Shown here: one piece after another, positions 1-8,983 of the stretch | Layout of the letters: each line of letters opens with the position of its first letter | How positions within the stretch are numbered: the first letter of the stretch is position 1 | IMG/VR virus record: IMGVR_UViG_3300020411_000980 | Coordinates: 38,353 to 102,352 of that record | Strand: one strand, 5' to 3' | Length of the DNA: 64,000 bases | DNA from: a virus | Notes under the pieces: generated by a model | Database searches by the model: none | Seen by the model: only the letters and a program-made list of their open reading frames with translations | What the model was told of the DNA's origin: nothing | Made by a program: the position numbers and the translations under genes

Positions 1-55
1 AGGTCATCCAACCAGATGATCCACCACCCACAATTACAACGTTATTGACCTGCAT
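1..55 (-). CDS. FAD-dependent tryptophan halogenase, second copy (N-terminal part only)
   Basis: Only the first 18 codons lie in the window (MQVNNVVIVGGGSSGWMT), running off the left edge. The GGGSSGW stretch is the dinucleotide-binding GxGxxG signature of flavin-dependent tryptophan halogenases, and it closely repeats the start of the complete gene next to it. The ATG lies 3 nt after that gene's stop, so the two appear co-transcribed as a tandem pair. Whether the rest of this copy is intact cannot be seen. Confidence 0.75.
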   Translation of the reverse strand, partial: MQVNNVVIVGGGSSGWMT

Positions 56-58
56 AAT

Positions 59-1558
59 CTAATTGATACCGTCAGTATTATATAGGACATCATTATAATA
101 GTCAATCGGTCTTGGCATAAAAGCAGCGATCTCCTTTCCTTCAGTGATTCTCTTCTCTACAGCAGCATCTAAGATAGGTAGGAAGTCACCACCAAACTCT
201 CGATCATAATGTGCTTCCATATCCATAACTTCCTTCCTACCAATAATAGTATAACCTAGACCTGCCATCACAAACTGCATACCAATAAACAAATCATTTA
301 ATGTTGTTGGTACATCACGACAGTCAATATTATTTAATGTGTGGAATGGTACTGAAGTTGCAGCATCCCAATATGGTGTGTCGTCTTTGTATGCTGCTGT
401 GAAATGATGTACGACAAAATCTCTGAATGTCATAAACTTGACGTGACACGCTGCATTGAACCAGTCACGTTGTAATCCTGATATAGTATTTCTCTTAGGA
501 TCAGCAAACTGTATGAAATTAAATAAGAACTCGTGTACTGAGAACAGACCACCTGATTCTAATGGTTCAATGAAACCAGCAGATAGTCCGATTGCTATTG
601 TATTACCCACCCATATCTTTTCTCTCATACCTGTTGGCCAACGTAGGTATCTAAAATCTTCATCAGGTGCATCAGGGCAACCTAAATGTGCCTTAAACTC
701 CTTTAGTGCAAAGGCTTTATCCTGAAACTTTGAACTGAAATTATAACCTGTCCCAATACGAGACCAAGTTGGTACAGTCCAGACCCAACCACTTGACAGT
801 GCAGTGACACGTGTGTAGCTCGTAAGTTCCCGTTCTTTATCAACATACTCCCGTCTTGTGCACCACGTACTGTCATTGAGTAACACGTCTCTCCAGTCGT
901 CCCAGGGCACTCCCAGGCGGTTCATCAAAATTGCTCTGAATCCTGTGCAGTCTATGAATAGGTCAGCAGTTACCTCTCTACCATCATCAAGAGTTAGTTT
1001 TGTTATATTATCTCCCTCCGTGTCAATCGTATCTACTGTCTCTCTAATATAATTTAAACCACGTGGGATACAAAATCTATCCTTTAGATACTTAGCAAAC
1101 TTAGTAGCATCAATATGATAACCAACTAACGTGTCTATGTGTGGTGTATATAATTTTCCCTGTTCAGATACTACAGCAGCATTAGAGAATACATTCTGAA
1201 ATGTTGTATTAGATGGTTGTCTATGGTACTTCCAAATATAATAGTCTAAGGGTGGAATATTAGTATCATAAGAACCAAAAGGGTACTGCCACGGTTGGTC
1301 AGTACCCCAATTTTCAAATCGAATGCTGTTCTTATATGTTGCGTCACACGCTGGCATCCACTCTTTATCTTCGAGTTCCAGATACCTAATGAATGTATTA
1401 AAATGCTGTGTTGTAGATTCCCCTACCCCTATAGTTCCGACTAGAGGAGACTCTATCAACGTAATATTTTTAGTGCCCTCAAAATGTTTAAGTAGCACTG
1501 ATGCTGTCATCCACCCTGCACTGCCACCTCCGACAATACAGATGTTATTAAATTTCAT
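59..1558 (-). CDS. FAD-dependent tryptophan halogenase-like protein
   Basis: This 499-aa protein has the architecture of flavin-dependent halogenases, which use FADH2, O2 and chloride or bromide to halogenate an aromatic ring. Visible are the FAD-binding GGGSAGW at residues 10-16, the GVGEST motif near 44, the lysine that carries the reactive chloramine (K76 in ATYKNSIRFENW) and a WxWxxP motif at 258-263 (WVWTVP, with V in place of the usual I). The C-terminal GFIEPLESGG segment is also typical. Length fits the family (about 500-540 aa). It sits at the distal end of the tail-fibre operon beside a second copy. Family members are recurrent in cyanomyoviruses; the substrate is unknown and could be a protein or free metabolite. 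Confidence 0.88.
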   Translation of the reverse strand: MKFNNICIVGGGSAGWMTASVLLKHFEGTKNITLIESPLVGTIGVGESTTQHFNTFIRYLELEDKEWMPACDATYKNSIRFENWGTDQPWQYPFGSYDTNIPPLDYYIWKYHRQPSNTTFQNVFSNAAVVSEQGKLYTPHIDTLVGYHIDATKFAKYLKDRFCIPRGLNYIRETVDTIDTEGDNITKLTLDDGREVTADLFIDCTGFRAILMNRLGVPWDDWRDVLLNDSTWCTRREYVDKERELTSYTRVTALSSGWVWTVPTWSRIGTGYNFSSKFQDKAFALKEFKAHLGCPDAPDEDFRYLRWPTGMREKIWVGNTIAIGLSAGFIEPLESGGLFSVHEFLFNFIQFADPKRNTISGLQRDWFNAACHVKFMTFRDFVVHHFTAAYKDDTPYWDAATSVPFHTLNNIDCRDVPTTLNDLFIGMQFVMAGLGYTIIGRKEVMDMEAHYDREFGGDFLPILDAAVEKRITEGKEIAAFMPRPIDYYNDVLYNTDGIN

Positions 1559-1564
1559 AATGAG

Positions 1565-2089
1565 TTAGGTAGGTGGTTCTACGTATGCTCCACCCCAATT
1601 TGAATAGCGTTCCCAACAAGGATTCTCTTGTGTTGAGATCTTACAAGGTCTATCAACAGACGGTTCAACAGCATCTGACATAAACTCAGAGATTTCCTCT
1701 TCTGTCATAGCTGGATCCATTGGTTCCTCTACGTCAGATGGTCTTTGAGTATTCTCTTTAACTGTCTTAACGTGATTATACCACAAAGCATCAGCCGCTG
1801 CTAGATCTTTACCTGCTGCGATGTCTTTGTATAGCATATCTAATTGCTGACCAATTTCACCATATGCAACTCTACGAGTTGTAGCAGGATCAGCGTATGT
1901 ATCTACACGCTTAACCCATATCATATCATTGGCAGATGGTGACCATTCTAGTGTCCAAGTGTTTGTTATGTCATCAGGTGCATTGACCCACATCTGAGAA
2001 CAACCACGACCTAAGAATAGTGTGTATTCTTCACCAGGATCTACTACGTCTGCCACGTATCCATTGAAATCCATTAATGCTTTCTTCAT
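1565..2089 (-). CDS. Conserved tail-fibre-operon protein of unknown function
   Basis: The protein has 174 aa, no signal peptide and no membrane segment. Its middle carries AYGEIGQQLDMLYKDIAAGK (about residues 92-111), resembling the YP-x-I-x-DQLDxLYKDI pattern common in small proteins that follow phage tail-fibre genes. The C-terminus is acidic and Pro-rich. It lies between the glycine-rich tail protein and the halogenases with a 5-nt gap, which suggests a fibre-associated or assembly role. Function is inferred only from position and this motif. Confidence 0.7.
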   Translation of the reverse strand: MKKALMDFNGYVADVVDPGEEYTLFLGRGCSQMWVNAPDDITNTWTLEWSPSANDMIWVKRVDTYADPATTRRVAYGEIGQQLDMLYKDIAAGKDLAAADALWYNHVKTVKENTQRPSDVEEPMDPAMTEEEISEFMSDAVEPSVDRPCKISTQENPCWERYSNWGGAYVEPPT

Positions 2090-2098
2090 TGGTGACCC

Positions 2099-2899
2099 CT
2101 ATTTGTAGTTAATAACAGTAATAACACCATACTTACCGTTTGAACCACGGAAAGAACCAAAGTGTCCACCAGATCCACCACTACCATAAGCAGAGTGATC
2201 TTGGTGATTATGTGAGAAGTTACCTCCATTTGGCCAACCAGCAGCAACTGATCCTCCAAAGTGAGATGGTCCTCCAGTTCCACCACCGTGAGCAGCGTGG
2301 GACTGTCCACCACCACCCCAGATGTTCAAGTCTCCACCAGAACCATTACGTCCTAGTCCACCTGAGTGAGAGTTGTTACGTGCAGCACCGTGTCCACCAC
2401 CAGCAGATAGATATGGTCCAAAGGATGATGATCCTCCGTCTCCACCACGGTTGAAGTACCAAGTACCTCCACCTCCTCCACCAACTGAAATACCAACTGA
2501 GGAAATGTTGGCAACAGACATTACTCGTTCTGAATATCCACCAGCACCACCAGACTCACCGTGTCCAGCACCTCCTCCTCCACCGCCATTACAGCGTACG
2601 TGGATGTATTTAACACCTGATGGACGGTTCCAAGTTCCCCCTCCTGTCCATACTTGCATATTATAAATGTTTTCGGAACTTACTGATGTCCAAGACATAG
2701 AAGAACCATTGTTAGTTAGAAACTTTCCAGACTGTCCAGAGACACTAGGTACGATCTGACCAGACGAACCTGACATAGTTCCGTTCACGGTCAAATTACT
2801 GCAGGTTAAAGTTCCGTTCGCAGTAATATTACCAGACGCTAGGGTAAATCCACCGATGCCTGACAGGTCTCTAATAGATGCAACTTTAAGTGTACTCAT
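2099..2899 (-). CDS. Glycine-rich tail fibre / tip protein
   Basis: The 266-aa product starts with a segment rich in SLKVASI, GNI and TVNGT repeats, a common N-terminal module of cyanomyovirus fibre proteins. From about residue 105 it becomes extremely glycine-rich (GGGGGG, GGAGG, GGGGGGTWY, SGGSGGHFGS) interspersed with aromatic, His and Asn residues. This pattern resembles polyglycine-helix adhesins such as the T-even gp38 receptor-binding tip. The start is preceded by AGGTAAA, and a TATAAATA late promoter lies 26 nt upstream. Role in host recognition is an inference. The second Gly-rich protein at 3503 is a likely partner or paralogue. Confidence 0.78.
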   Translation of the reverse strand: MSTLKVASIRDLSGIGGFTLASGNITANGTLTCSNLTVNGTMSGSSGQIVPSVSGQSGKFLTNNGSSMSWTSVSSENIYNMQVWTGGGTWNRPSGVKYIHVRCNGGGGGGAGHGESGGAGGYSERVMSVANISSVGISVGGGGGGTWYFNRGGDGGSSSFGPYLSAGGGHGAARNNSHSGGLGRNGSGGDLNIWGGGGQSHAAHGGGTGGPSHFGGSVAAGWPNGGNFSHNHQDHSAYGSGGSGGHFGSFRGSNGKYGVITVINYK

Positions 2900-2925
2900 T
2901 TTACCTGTTTAGTTTTCCTCAAATC

Positions 2926-2933
2926 TATTTATA
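2926..2933 (-). promoter_or_regulatory. T4-type late promoter TATAAATA
   Basis: Exact match to the T4 late consensus TATAAATA on the minus strand, 26 nt before the start of the glycine-rich tail protein. Confidence 0.75.
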
Positions 2934-2936
2934 TGT

Positions 2937-3500
2937 TTATGGAGTTGGTGGAGTTGGTCTAACCTCACCTGGTTCCAGGTATGGTTGATCTCTCTCCCAC
3001 TGCTCATCATCAGGGTAATAACCTGGATGATAGTGTACTTTATTGGCAGGATAATCTCTTCTAGAAGACTCATCCTCCCAAGATTTTACTTGAAATGTCT
3101 CTTTAAACTTTAAAGTGACACCATCTTCCTTAACATAAGCCTGTACTATGTAGTCAGTATCAGGATCAAGTCTAGGGAATGATAAATTCTCGAACCAAGG
3201 ACAATCTGTACAGATGATTTGATCATACTTCATCTCATACAATGGTGTTTCATTTCCTTTGCTGATACACACATACATCTCTAGGTCTTTGAAGTGAAGT
3301 TTATATTCTCCATTCTTTCTGACACTCAACTTAACGTTAGGGTCATAAGATTTTAGTGTCTGAAATCCTGAAGATTCTACAGTCTTCTTAGCAACATCAA
3401 ATACTACTGTTGCTTCATTATACTCAACTGCCTGAACTTCTTCATCAGCTGGTCTTGGATCATTAGGATCCACTATTCTTGGGTTAGTTACTCTGTCCAT
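2937..3500 (-). CDS. Hypothetical virion-associated protein
   Basis: This 187-aa soluble protein has no recognised domain. It is acidic and proline-rich at both ends (VDPNDPRPADEEVQ; YLEPGEVRPTPPTP). The central part, with alternating hydrophobic residues, looks beta-rich (KLHFKDLEMYVCIS; DTDYIVQAYVKEDGVTLKF). It sits between two glycine-rich tail proteins with a 2-nt gap upstream, so a role in the distal tail or fibre is likely. I cannot name the family. Confidence 0.65.
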   Translation of the reverse strand: MDRVTNPRIVDPNDPRPADEEVQAVEYNEATVVFDVAKKTVESSGFQTLKSYDPNVKLSVRKNGEYKLHFKDLEMYVCISKGNETPLYEMKYDQIICTDCPWFENLSFPRLDPDTDYIVQAYVKEDGVTLKFKETFQVKSWEDESSRRDYPANKVHYHPGYYPDDEQWERDQPYLEPGEVRPTPPTP

Positions 3501-3502
3501 AA

Positions 3503-4477
3503 TTACAATTCATAACATACGGTAATGTTTCCTGTTCCACCATTATATTGTCCTGCACCGTTTCTTGCCCAATGTCCCCAGTTTCCACCGTTTCCATAGT
3601 TACCAGACCAGGTTTGGGTTTCGTCAGCATAGTTAGAACCTGACCAATTGTTTCCTCCACCTCCTCCTGCTGCTCCATTACAGTCACAGCCTGGGTTTCC
3701 TCCACAATTACCTGCGTTCCAACCGCCTCCACCACCGCCTCCTCCAGAGGCATCGTTACCTGGTCTTCCACACTCATCTCCATTAGTATCTCCATTAGCA
3801 CCGTGATTTCCACCCTGTGCACCACACTGTCCGTTTTCTCCTCTCTGGTTACCTGCTCCTCCTCGACCAGCACCACTACATCCTTCACGTCCACCGCCCC
3901 CGCCACCACCTGCTGCAACCAACAGGATATTGCCCTGAGACAAGTTAACACCCCAAGGTGAGAAGAACATACTTGCTGCTCCACCACCTCCACCTCCAGC
4001 AGAGCATCCTCTACAAGAAGCGTGAGTACCACGACCACCAGATCCATAACCAGATCCGTTATTACCATTACCACCGCCACCCCAACATCCGAAGCAACCT
4101 CCTCCGTTAGAGCCACCACCTCCGACATATGCTCGGAAACGAGCTGCATCTACCCATCCATCTTGTAAGATGAGTCGTGCATAGGCAGCACCACCTGATC
4201 CACCGTGTGCACCACCTTGTCCACCATTTCCACCAGCAGCACCCCAAGCCCAAACCCAAATATAGTTACCTTTACCTGTTCTTATATAAAGACTATTATC
4301 TCCACTACCCTGAAACCTGTGACATCTTAGTTGTCTACCATCCTGTGATGTATTAAATACTGATCCATTATCGTCAGCAGTCACCTTCTCCAATCCACCA
4401 CCACCTCCAGGTCCTCTGGATGATAGTGAATGACTAAAGTTATTTAATAACCCTGAATAACCAATTTGTGTTGACAT
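3503..4477 (-). CDS. Glycine-rich tail fibre / adhesin protein
   Basis: This 324-aa protein begins MSTQIGYSGLLNNFSHSL and, after a short N-terminal segment, is dominated by glycine runs (GGGGSNGGG, GGGGGGAAS, GGGGGGGRE) mixed with Asn, Ser and about ten Cys (CFGCW, CRGCSAG, CGGNPGCDC). A conserved patch KGNYIWVWAWGAAGGNGG marks the start of the Gly-rich domain; T-even adhesin-like domains have comparable aromatic/Gly motifs. Cys-rich polyglycine is unusual for a phage fibre and may mean disulfide or metal stabilisation. It is co-transcribed with the 4480 gene, 2 nt away. Confidence 0.76.
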   Translation of the reverse strand: MSTQIGYSGLLNNFSHSLSSRGPGGGGGLEKVTADDNGSVFNTSQDGRQLRCHRFQGSGDNSLYIRTGKGNYIWVWAWGAAGGNGGQGGAHGGSGGAAYARLILQDGWVDAARFRAYVGGGGSNGGGCFGCWGGGGNGNNGSGYGSGGRGTHASCRGCSAGGGGGGAASMFFSPWGVNLSQGNILLVAAGGGGGGGREGCSGAGRGGAGNQRGENGQCGAQGGNHGANGDTNGDECGRPGNDASGGGGGGGGWNAGNCGGNPGCDCNGAAGGGGGNNWSGSNYADETQTWSGNYGNGGNWGHWARNGAGQYNGGTGNITVCYEL

Positions 4478-4479
4478 AA

Positions 4480-5334
4480 TTATGCGTAATTAGATCCAGA
4501 CCCAAATACAGTGAATGCGTGTTGAGAAGTATTAGGTGTATGTACCAGAGCAAATGATACAACTATCCACTTCTCATCGTGTGATGGTGCGTTACCACCT
4601 ATCCATTGTATGTTAGTACTCTGTCCATTGATGTTTATGGATGAGGGAATTCCTGACCCTCCTGTTTCATATATAGCAACCGTAATACCATATCCGTGTG
4701 CACCATCAGTAGGAACATTGTTTAAAGATAATGTCCAGTTACCTCCACCGTTCTTATTTACCCAAATAGAGTTACCATTATTATAGTCGTGAGTTATACT
4801 TCCACTTGTTGTATAGAAGTAGATACGCTCTGAAGTTTCTTCAAAGTGTAACCTACCAGTTGAAGTAATATGTTGTGATTCAATATCAACAAAGTGAGCA
4901 TATGACAGGTCGTCGTCTCCAAGTAATGTCCAAGATGCGTTGTTTTCAATAGTAACTGTCCATCCTGAAGCAATTTCTACAGGACCAGCAGTAAAACCGT
5001 TTGTAAATTCTACACCACCGTTCGCTATAGGACCAATGGTTATATTTTCTTGTATTGTTGTACCGTTCGTTCTAATTATACTTCCTTCACCAAGAGCAGG
5101 ACCACCTCCACCAACGTCTGTCCAACCTGGGTTACCTTGGTTAGCATCTTGTTTGTATATCTGTGCCATATCTTCGGTGCTGTTATACACCAAAGTACCA
5201 AAAGCAGGAGTACCTAAAGCAGTAACTTGTGCTTGGTTCAGATTTGGTAAATTAAGTTGTTCGGTAATGCTCCACGCTTCAACTAAACCTCTAGTTGTTG
5301 CTTGAATATTATTACCATTAATCTGGGTAGACAT
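4480..5334 (-). CDS. Putative tail fibre protein
   Basis: The 284-aa product has an N-terminal MSTQINGNNIQATTRG segment and the phrase TPAFGTLVYNSTEDMAQIYKQD, a beta-strand module that recurs in cyanophage fibre proteins (a 'label' of the type GTLxYNTxxxxxxxY). The middle is Asn/Gly/Thr-rich with alternating hydrophobics, as expected for a beta-helix or beta-prism, and no catalytic motif is visible. A CTAAATA late promoter lies 29 nt upstream. It opens the transcript for the tail-tip genes. Confidence 0.7.
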   Translation of the reverse strand: MSTQINGNNIQATTRGLVEAWSITEQLNLPNLNQAQVTALGTPAFGTLVYNSTEDMAQIYKQDANQGNPGWTDVGGGGPALGEGSIIRTNGTTIQENITIGPIANGGVEFTNGFTAGPVEIASGWTVTIENNASWTLLGDDDLSYAHFVDIESQHITSTGRLHFEETSERIYFYTTSGSITHDYNNGNSIWVNKNGGGNWTLSLNNVPTDGAHGYGITVAIYETGGSGIPSSININGQSTNIQWIGGNAPSHDEKWIVVSFALVHTPNTSQHAFTVFGSGSNYA

Positions 5335-5363
5335 ACTAGACTAACCTCCCCCTCTTTGTTAAC

Positions 5364-5370
5364 TATTTAG
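5364..5370 (-). promoter_or_regulatory. T4-type late promoter CTAAATA
   Basis: CTAAATA on the minus strand overlaps the stop codon of the upstream 1191-aa gene and lies 29 nt before the 4480-5334 gene. Embedding the late promoter in the upstream stop codon (CTAA) recurs across the window. Confidence 0.7.
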
Positions 5371-8300
5371 ATAACCATCTCTCTTATATGGATCACCGAC
5401 CCTGTAGCAGGTGGGGTCGAAATACTAAAGTCAACTGCGTTACCTGATACCTGATAATCAACACCAGGAATCTGACAAACACCATTATTGAACACCATCA
5501 CTGAATATGATGTGTGTCCAGGAGAAATAGCGAATCCAGTAGTGGATCCGTTTCCATTATATACAACCCCGTTGTTATTGTTAGCAATACCCGTTGCAAG
5601 AGTATATTTATCTTGACAACCATATGTACCAGTAACATCTAGGTTACCATTAATATAAGTGTTACCTGCAATCTTCATCCTATTGGATGCGTCAGGTGCC
5701 ATACCAATACCATAATTTGTTACACCAGAGAATCTACGTGCAGTAATAGGTGTAGTATCGGTTAGACCGAACTTATACCATATACCTGTCTCGTAAATCC
5801 AACCTAATGAATCACCAGCTTGCCAGTCAATGTTATAGATAATATCGCCATCATTAAATGCTAATGTCGAATCAATATCTGGTAGACCTGTTCCATCATC
5901 TTCTGCTAGGAAGCTCTGCTTTAGTACAGTTCCATCATCGTTGGCATACGTCAATTTTATTGTCTGAATATTTTCCTGAGCAGTGATTCTCTTCTGGAAA
6001 GTCACTGGACCTGAGAATACAGATTCAAGTTGGTTAGATGCACCACCAATTACAGTTAGTTTATCAGTAAGAACAACCTCAGAGAATGTCTGAATGGTAG
6101 TTCCTTCCTCACCAACAACATTTAACTGTGCAATATCTTCGTTGGTGATCTGACCAGTAATCGGGTTAATAACCTGGTTACCAACATATAGTTCACCATC
6201 ACTGTTAACACCAGAGTAGTAAGCAACACCTGCTGCTTCCTTCAATGACTGTGACAGTCTAACCTGTGTTGGTGATAGAACCTCAACCTGTGTAGATGGG
6301 AATGCAGTACTGTAGTTACCTGGACCAAAACCAAGGTATTCAAACGTATGACCTGATGCTCTAAGGATAGAGTATCTTCGTAACTCAATCAGCAATGGAG
6401 CAACAGAGTTGTCAGCGTTTAGTTTGAGTGGAATCTTTCTTTCTTCCTCATCACCTAAACGTGCAGTAACAACAACAGCATTCAATGTATTAGAAGTAGT
6501 GTTATATCCTAAGTTGTTCTCCTGTTCTAATAGGAAGAACTGTGCAGTCTCCTTACTAATTGATAGTTTAGTATCTTCATTAGGTTGTGGTTGTGCACCG
6601 TCAGTTGTGGTAACCTTACCAAGAATATCATTATCAGCAACAGAAACGGCAGGTGCTGGGTCAGCAACTGGGTTATCTCTGTCAAATGTAGGATAAATGT
6701 CTACAGCATACTGTGAGAATGCAAAGTCATCAAAGTTTGATGTTGCAGGAGATACTGAAGCATTAAGAATTGAGAGGTAATAGATACCGTCAGCAACACC
6801 ACGTTCAAATGTCTGGAATGTTTCTACTTCATAGATGTAGTATGTCTTATCATATGAAGGTGAGTTAGTCTCTGAAGATCTAGGTTGTAATACGAAACCA
6901 GTAATGGGTTCTCTAGGAATCGGGAACGCATCCTTGTCCAGTACGTATCTAAATCTGTAGATTCTATCTTTAAGGTCTCTTGCATCAGGTATTCTTCTAA
7001 TGAATGAAGTAGGAGTAAATCCTAGGTTCTGATATTGTGAGTTAGCAATAAGAGTTGTATAGATGTCATTATTAGTAGAATCAACTTGTAGATACCAGTT
7101 TGACTGGTTAGTATCATACTTGATAGGTGACTCATCTGAACCAGGTAATGAACCTGTAACGTCAGGTCCTGATGGATCAATCTTTGCAGTATGAGTTGTT
7201 GGTTGCTGTGCACCTGAAGCAATCAACAGTACATTGATTTGGTCAGGAGTTGTTGGACCATCCTTACGGGCACCAACTGTATAACCCTGAATCTTACTTG
7301 GTGGTCTAGCATCCTCATTGGTATAACCATAGAGATATAACTTAGTTGGGTCTGCTGCTGCTCTTATCTTAGCAATATCAAATGTTACCCAGTTAATAGA
7401 GATTTCAGGAATATCACTAATTGCTTTAGGTGGAATTATATGTGTTAATTGACCTGCTTTATCTTTCGTGAATGACGCTGCTTTAAAGCCTTTAGATCTG
7501 AGAGAAGTGTTACCAAAGTTTGAGTTCGAGTTGGTAATCGAGAGGTCTCCTCCTGAGTCAGAGAAGAAATGATCTCCGAATCCGACAGCGAACACCGAGA
7601 CGACCTGGATGAATGCGTCGTTACTTGCGTAGATGTGTCTATGTCTCCAACCTTTACGGTATTTACATAGCCCGTTAATGTGTGCACCAGATCCTGAAGC
7701 TTGTGCTTCATAGTTTCCAGTTGACGGGTTGTATAGTACGAATGCTCTGTCATCTTTCTGTAGCGATATGCCAGTGAACTGAGCAACAACCATTGATTTG
7801 AAACCAGTTGCTTCAGCACCATCTGCGTGCATACCATTGATACCCCAAACTGATCTTAGAGAACAGTTAAAGACATATGGTGAAGCTGAGTCAACTGTAT
7901 CAATCTCAACTTTAACCAGTACGTTAGATCCTATAGCATTACCACTTGGTTCTGCTGACATCTGATACGTAAACTGGTTACCTTGTGCTGACGTGACAAG
8001 GAACGAACCATTATACAAATTGGAGTCGGTCTCAGTTGGTCCTGTTACACCACTCAAGTTAACAGCAACACCAACAGAGAATCCGTGGTTAATTGGGTTA
8101 TCTTGAATGTCAACAGTAAATGCAGTTGCAGTCTGACCATTTCTGATGATTTGAGATACTCGGAATTCATCAGAGATCGGACCAACAATCCTGTTTTCTT
8201 CGACTCTTGCCTGTAATTGGTCTTGAGCGATAGTACCAGAAGTATCAGGAATAGTTGCGTATGCCTTAGATATCTTCTGATAGTATAATTCTAGATCGTC

Positions 8301-8942
8301 ATTATTAGCGTACTCAAAGCAAGTAATTTTGTGATGAGAGAAGTTAGGAGCAATAGTATCTACAACGTCAGGACGGTAGTAAACTCCATTGTTGTCACCA
8401 TCAAAAAATGACTGTTGCCAGAAATAGCAACCACCAGTTAACCTAAAGATGGCAGTAGGATCAGGTTCATTACTTGAGGTAATACCTAGTGATGCTTGTA
8501 AAGTTGGATATGGTACGTACTTCGGAATGATCTTAGTTCTTCTAAGGTCAGATCCTACAACAGAACAACCTCTGGGAACAATAATTCCACCACGAGTTGA
8601 ATTGAATTTGTATAGGATATTGTTAGGAGAAGTAAGATCAAAGTTAGTATTTTCATCAAACGGTGTGATCTCAGAATATAAGTTTGTGCCTGGTCTGTTA
8701 TCTAGAACATATTCAGAGGGATATAGGTAAATACTAAATGCGTCAAATTCGTCATTACTTAGACCAACACGATAAGAGAATCTAGCCACTTCAAGAAATG
8801 CCCTTTGCAACGTCTTGAATGGTCTTAATGCCGAGTTACCTCGGTTATCATATGCATCTGATGCGTCAAAGTCGTCGGGGTTGACGTATATAATACGTCC
8901 AGTCCTCGACGTGATAATATTCTTTAGACGGGTTAGTGCCAT
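5367..8942 (-). CDS. Large virion structural protein (baseplate/fibre-associated)
   Basis: The product has 1191 aa. The N-terminus (SRTGRIIYVNPDDFDASD, then RPFKTLQRAFLEVARFSY) is the type found at the start of a large cyanomyovirus structural protein encoded in this operon. Parts resemble a right-handed beta-helix start in which a 'wide' list of positions is declared (FDAFSIYLYPSEY). The remainder is Asn/Thr/Gly-rich beta repeat without catalytic motifs. The C-terminus (GNTYINGNLDVTGTYG, then a receptor-like NGSTTGFAISPGHTSYSV) resembles fibre distal domains. Position next to other fibre genes suggests a gp10-like wedge pin or long fibre. Exact T4 equivalence is not established. Confidence 0.75.
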   Translation of the reverse strand: MALTRLKNIITSRTGRIIYVNPDDFDASDAYDNRGNSALRPFKTLQRAFLEVARFSYRVGLSNDEFDAFSIYLYPSEYVLDNRPGTNLYSEITPFDENTNFDLTSPNNILYKFNSTRGGIIVPRGCSVVGSDLRRTKIIPKYVPYPTLQASLGITSSNEPDPTAIFRLTGGCYFWQQSFFDGDNNGVYYRPDVVDTIAPNFSHHKITCFEYANNDDLELYYQKISKAYATIPDTSGTIAQDQLQARVEENRIVGPISDEFRVSQIIRNGQTATAFTVDIQDNPINHGFSVGVAVNLSGVTGPTETDSNLYNGSFLVTSAQGNQFTYQMSAEPSGNAIGSNVLVKVEIDTVDSASPYVFNCSLRSVWGINGMHADGAEATGFKSMVVAQFTGISLQKDDRAFVLYNPSTGNYEAQASGSGAHINGLCKYRKGWRHRHIYASNDAFIQVVSVFAVGFGDHFFSDSGGDLSITNSNSNFGNTSLRSKGFKAASFTKDKAGQLTHIIPPKAISDIPEISINWVTFDIAKIRAAADPTKLYLYGYTNEDARPPSKIQGYTVGARKDGPTTPDQINVLLIASGAQQPTTHTAKIDPSGPDVTGSLPGSDESPIKYDTNQSNWYLQVDSTNNDIYTTLIANSQYQNLGFTPTSFIRRIPDARDLKDRIYRFRYVLDKDAFPIPREPITGFVLQPRSSETNSPSYDKTYYIYEVETFQTFERGVADGIYYLSILNASVSPATSNFDDFAFSQYAVDIYPTFDRDNPVADPAPAVSVADNDILGKVTTTDGAQPQPNEDTKLSISKETAQFFLLEQENNLGYNTTSNTLNAVVVTARLGDEEERKIPLKLNADNSVAPLLIELRRYSILRASGHTFEYLGFGPGNYSTAFPSTQVEVLSPTQVRLSQSLKEAAGVAYYSGVNSDGELYVGNQVINPITGQITNEDIAQLNVVGEEGTTIQTFSEVVLTDKLTVIGGASNQLESVFSGPVTFQKRITAQENIQTIKLTYANDDGTVLKQSFLAEDDGTGLPDIDSTLAFNDGDIIYNIDWQAGDSLGWIYETGIWYKFGLTDTTPITARRFSGVTNYGIGMAPDASNRMKIAGNTYINGNLDVTGTYGCQDKYTLATGIANNNNGVVYNGNGSTTGFAISPGHTSYSVMVFNNGVCQIPGVDYQVSGNAVDFSISTPPATGSVIHIREMVI

Positions 8943-8963
8943 TTACTCTGATCCTCTTATGTT

Positions 8964-8970
8964 TATTTAG
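8964..8970 (-). promoter_or_regulatory. T4-type late promoter CTAAATA
   Basis: CTAAATAAA on the minus strand, 21 nt upstream of the 1191-aa structural gene. Confidence 0.7.
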
Positions 8971-8983
8971 TTGTCATCAGGGA

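Noticed and set aside
2086-2316. Leu/Val-rich 76-aa minus-strand frame inside the glycine-rich gene
   Set aside because: Entirely within the 3' part of the 2099-2899 gene in a different frame; composition reflects frame-shifted Gly codons.
3484-4149. Long 221-aa frame on the minus strand, out of phase with the glycine-rich protein
   Set aside because: It is a shadow of the 3503-4477 glycine-rich gene: Val/Glu/Leu-rich composition produced by GGN codons read in another frame, with no start signals of its own.
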